Position numbers and translations under genes: made by a program. Shown in pieces: positions 63,359-64,000 of a stretch of DNA of 64,000 nucleotides. The first letter of the stretch is position 1; each line of letters starts with the position of its first letter. The DNA is from Kosakonia oryzae (GTDB lineage Bacteria > Pseudomonadota > Gammaproteobacteria > Enterobacterales > Enterobacteriaceae), in the NCBI RefSeq assembly GCF_001658025.2, contig NZ_CP014007.2, positions 3,286,001 to 3,350,000 of the forward strand. Reading direction: 5' to 3'. The notes below the pieces were generated by a model, which saw only the letters and a program-made list of their open reading frames with translations, ran no database searches and had not been told where the DNA came from.

Positions 63359-64000
63359 TCAGAAGCCGAGTGATTGCGCGTTATCTTTAGTAACTTCGAG
63401 GATTTTGTTAAAGCGGATGACTTTCTTGTCCATATCAACGTCGGCTTTGCCCAGCCCGTCGATGGTCAGATCGGGAGTGACTTCCTTGCCCTGCAACAAC
63501 TGGTCAGCGACGGTGACCAGCGCAAAGCCTGCATCACGCGGGTCCCACAGCAGCGCTTTTTTGATATCGCCACGCATCAGATACGGCGCGGCCTGGCCCG
63601 GCATCGCAATCCCGACAACCGCCAGTTTGTCTTTCGCACGTTTTTTCTGTACTGCCTGCCCTGCGCCAATCGGCCCCAGCGAACCAAAACCGATCACCCC
63701 TTTCAATTGCGGGTAGGTTTTCATTAAATCGAGGGTGGTGGCGTAGGATTTGTCGATACTTTCCGCCACCGGCAGACGCGAGGTGACTTCAAACATATCC
63801 GGGTATTTTTCTTTTTGATATTTAATGGCGTAATCAGCCCAGGCGTTGTGCAACGGTACAGTCAGTGAACCGACGTAGATCGCATAACCGCCTTTACCGC
63901 CCATATCTTTCGCTAACTCATCAACGTTGGCCTGCGCGTATTTTTCGCTGTCGATGGTTTCGATATCCCACTGGCCAATCTGCTGATCCGGGGATTCATG
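63359..64000 (-). CDS. Sugar ABC transporter substrate-binding protein, partial
   Basis: C-terminal 213 residues of a periplasmic binding protein; the frame is open to the window edge, so the start is outside (the internal ATG at 63904 is not the start). The visible part is the type I periplasmic fold: AIYVGSLTVPLHNAWADYAI, ESIDKSYATTLDLMKTYPQL, GVIGFGSLGPIGAGQAVQKK, then the last conserved segment VVGIAMPGQAAPYLMRGDIK and LLWDPRDAGFALVTVADQLL. The spacing recalls the LsrB/RhaS-like group, but the ligand cannot be deduced. It is the first visible gene of the sugar operon. Confidence 0.9.
   Translation of the reverse strand, partial: HESPDQQIGQWDIETIDSEKYAQANVDELAKDMGGKGGYAIYVGSLTVPLHNAWADYAIKYQKEKYPDMFEVTSRLPVAESIDKSYATTLDLMKTYPQLKGVIGFGSLGPIGAGQAVQKKRAKDKLAVVGIAMPGQAAPYLMRGDIKKALLWDPRDAGFALVTVADQLLQGKEVTPDLTIDGLGKADVDMDKKVIRFNKILEVTKDNAQSLGF

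Overview
The window is a contiguous stretch of an enterobacterial (Enterobacteriaceae) chromosome. Nearly every gene has a close counterpart, in the same relative order, in the E. coli rne-flg-mdtH-pyrC-lpxL-mdo-ghrA-phoH-putA region. Gene content (complete flg cluster, no curli, no pga, an extra sugar ABC operon) points to an Enterobacter/Kosakonia/Klebsiella-type relative rather than E. coli itself; I cannot name the species. Protein identifications rest on recognising the sequences, not on a database search.

Layout. 1-5.2 kb: 3' part of rne, then a LysR regulator divergent from an MFS transporter, placed between rne and flgL. 5.3-16.8 kb: the flagellar cluster flgBCDEFGHIJ and flgKL (minus strand) with flgA and flgMN (plus strand), including an FlhDC-type half-box and two near-consensus sigma-28 promoters. 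16.8-32.7 kb: housekeeping genes murJ, mviM, yceH, rimJ, mdtH, grxB, yceB, pyrC, dinI, bssS, solA, yceO, yceJ, yceI, trhO, lpxL, mdtG, msyB, yceK. 32.8-38.3 kb: opgGH and opgC (osmoregulated periplasmic glucans). 38.3-42.3 kb: ymdB, a ymdA-like gene, ycdZ, ycdY, ycdX, ghrA. 42.5-43.9 kb: two tRNA-Ser(GGA) genes followed by tandem ~184-bp repeats, each ending in a 19-nt copy of the tRNA 3' end. 44.0-53.1 kb: a shikimate-dehydrogenase-like gene, phoH, the efeUOB iron uptake operon, a CNT nucleoside transporter, a small lipoprotein and putP. 53.1-57.4 kb: put control region and putA. 57.6-64 kb: a minus-strand operon for uptake and phosphorylation of an unknown sugar (substrate-binding protein, ABC ATPase, two permeases, FGGY kinase, SIS isomerase), cut by the window end.

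How the genes work together. The flg genes build the rod, hook, rings and hook-filament junction; FlgM and FlgN give the sigma-28 checkpoint and the chaperone for FlgK/FlgL. OpgGHC make, release and succinylate periplasmic glucans. EfeUOB is an acid/low-iron ferrous uptake system with a Fur-like box upstream. PutA is both proline catabolic enzyme and repressor; four GTTGCA operator cores lie between putP and putA. The last operon looks like a complete import-kinase-isomerase route for a pentose or ketopentose.

Most notable: the tRNA-Ser 3'-end repeat array, which resembles in layout the rtT repeats of the E. coli tyrT locus; an apparent one-base deletion at the end of lpxL that replaces its conserved C-terminus and carries the reading frame through the terminator; and the FGGY/SIS/ABC sugar operon, whose ABC ATPase has a degenerate second Walker B. 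No CRISPR array, insertion sequence or prophage was seen.
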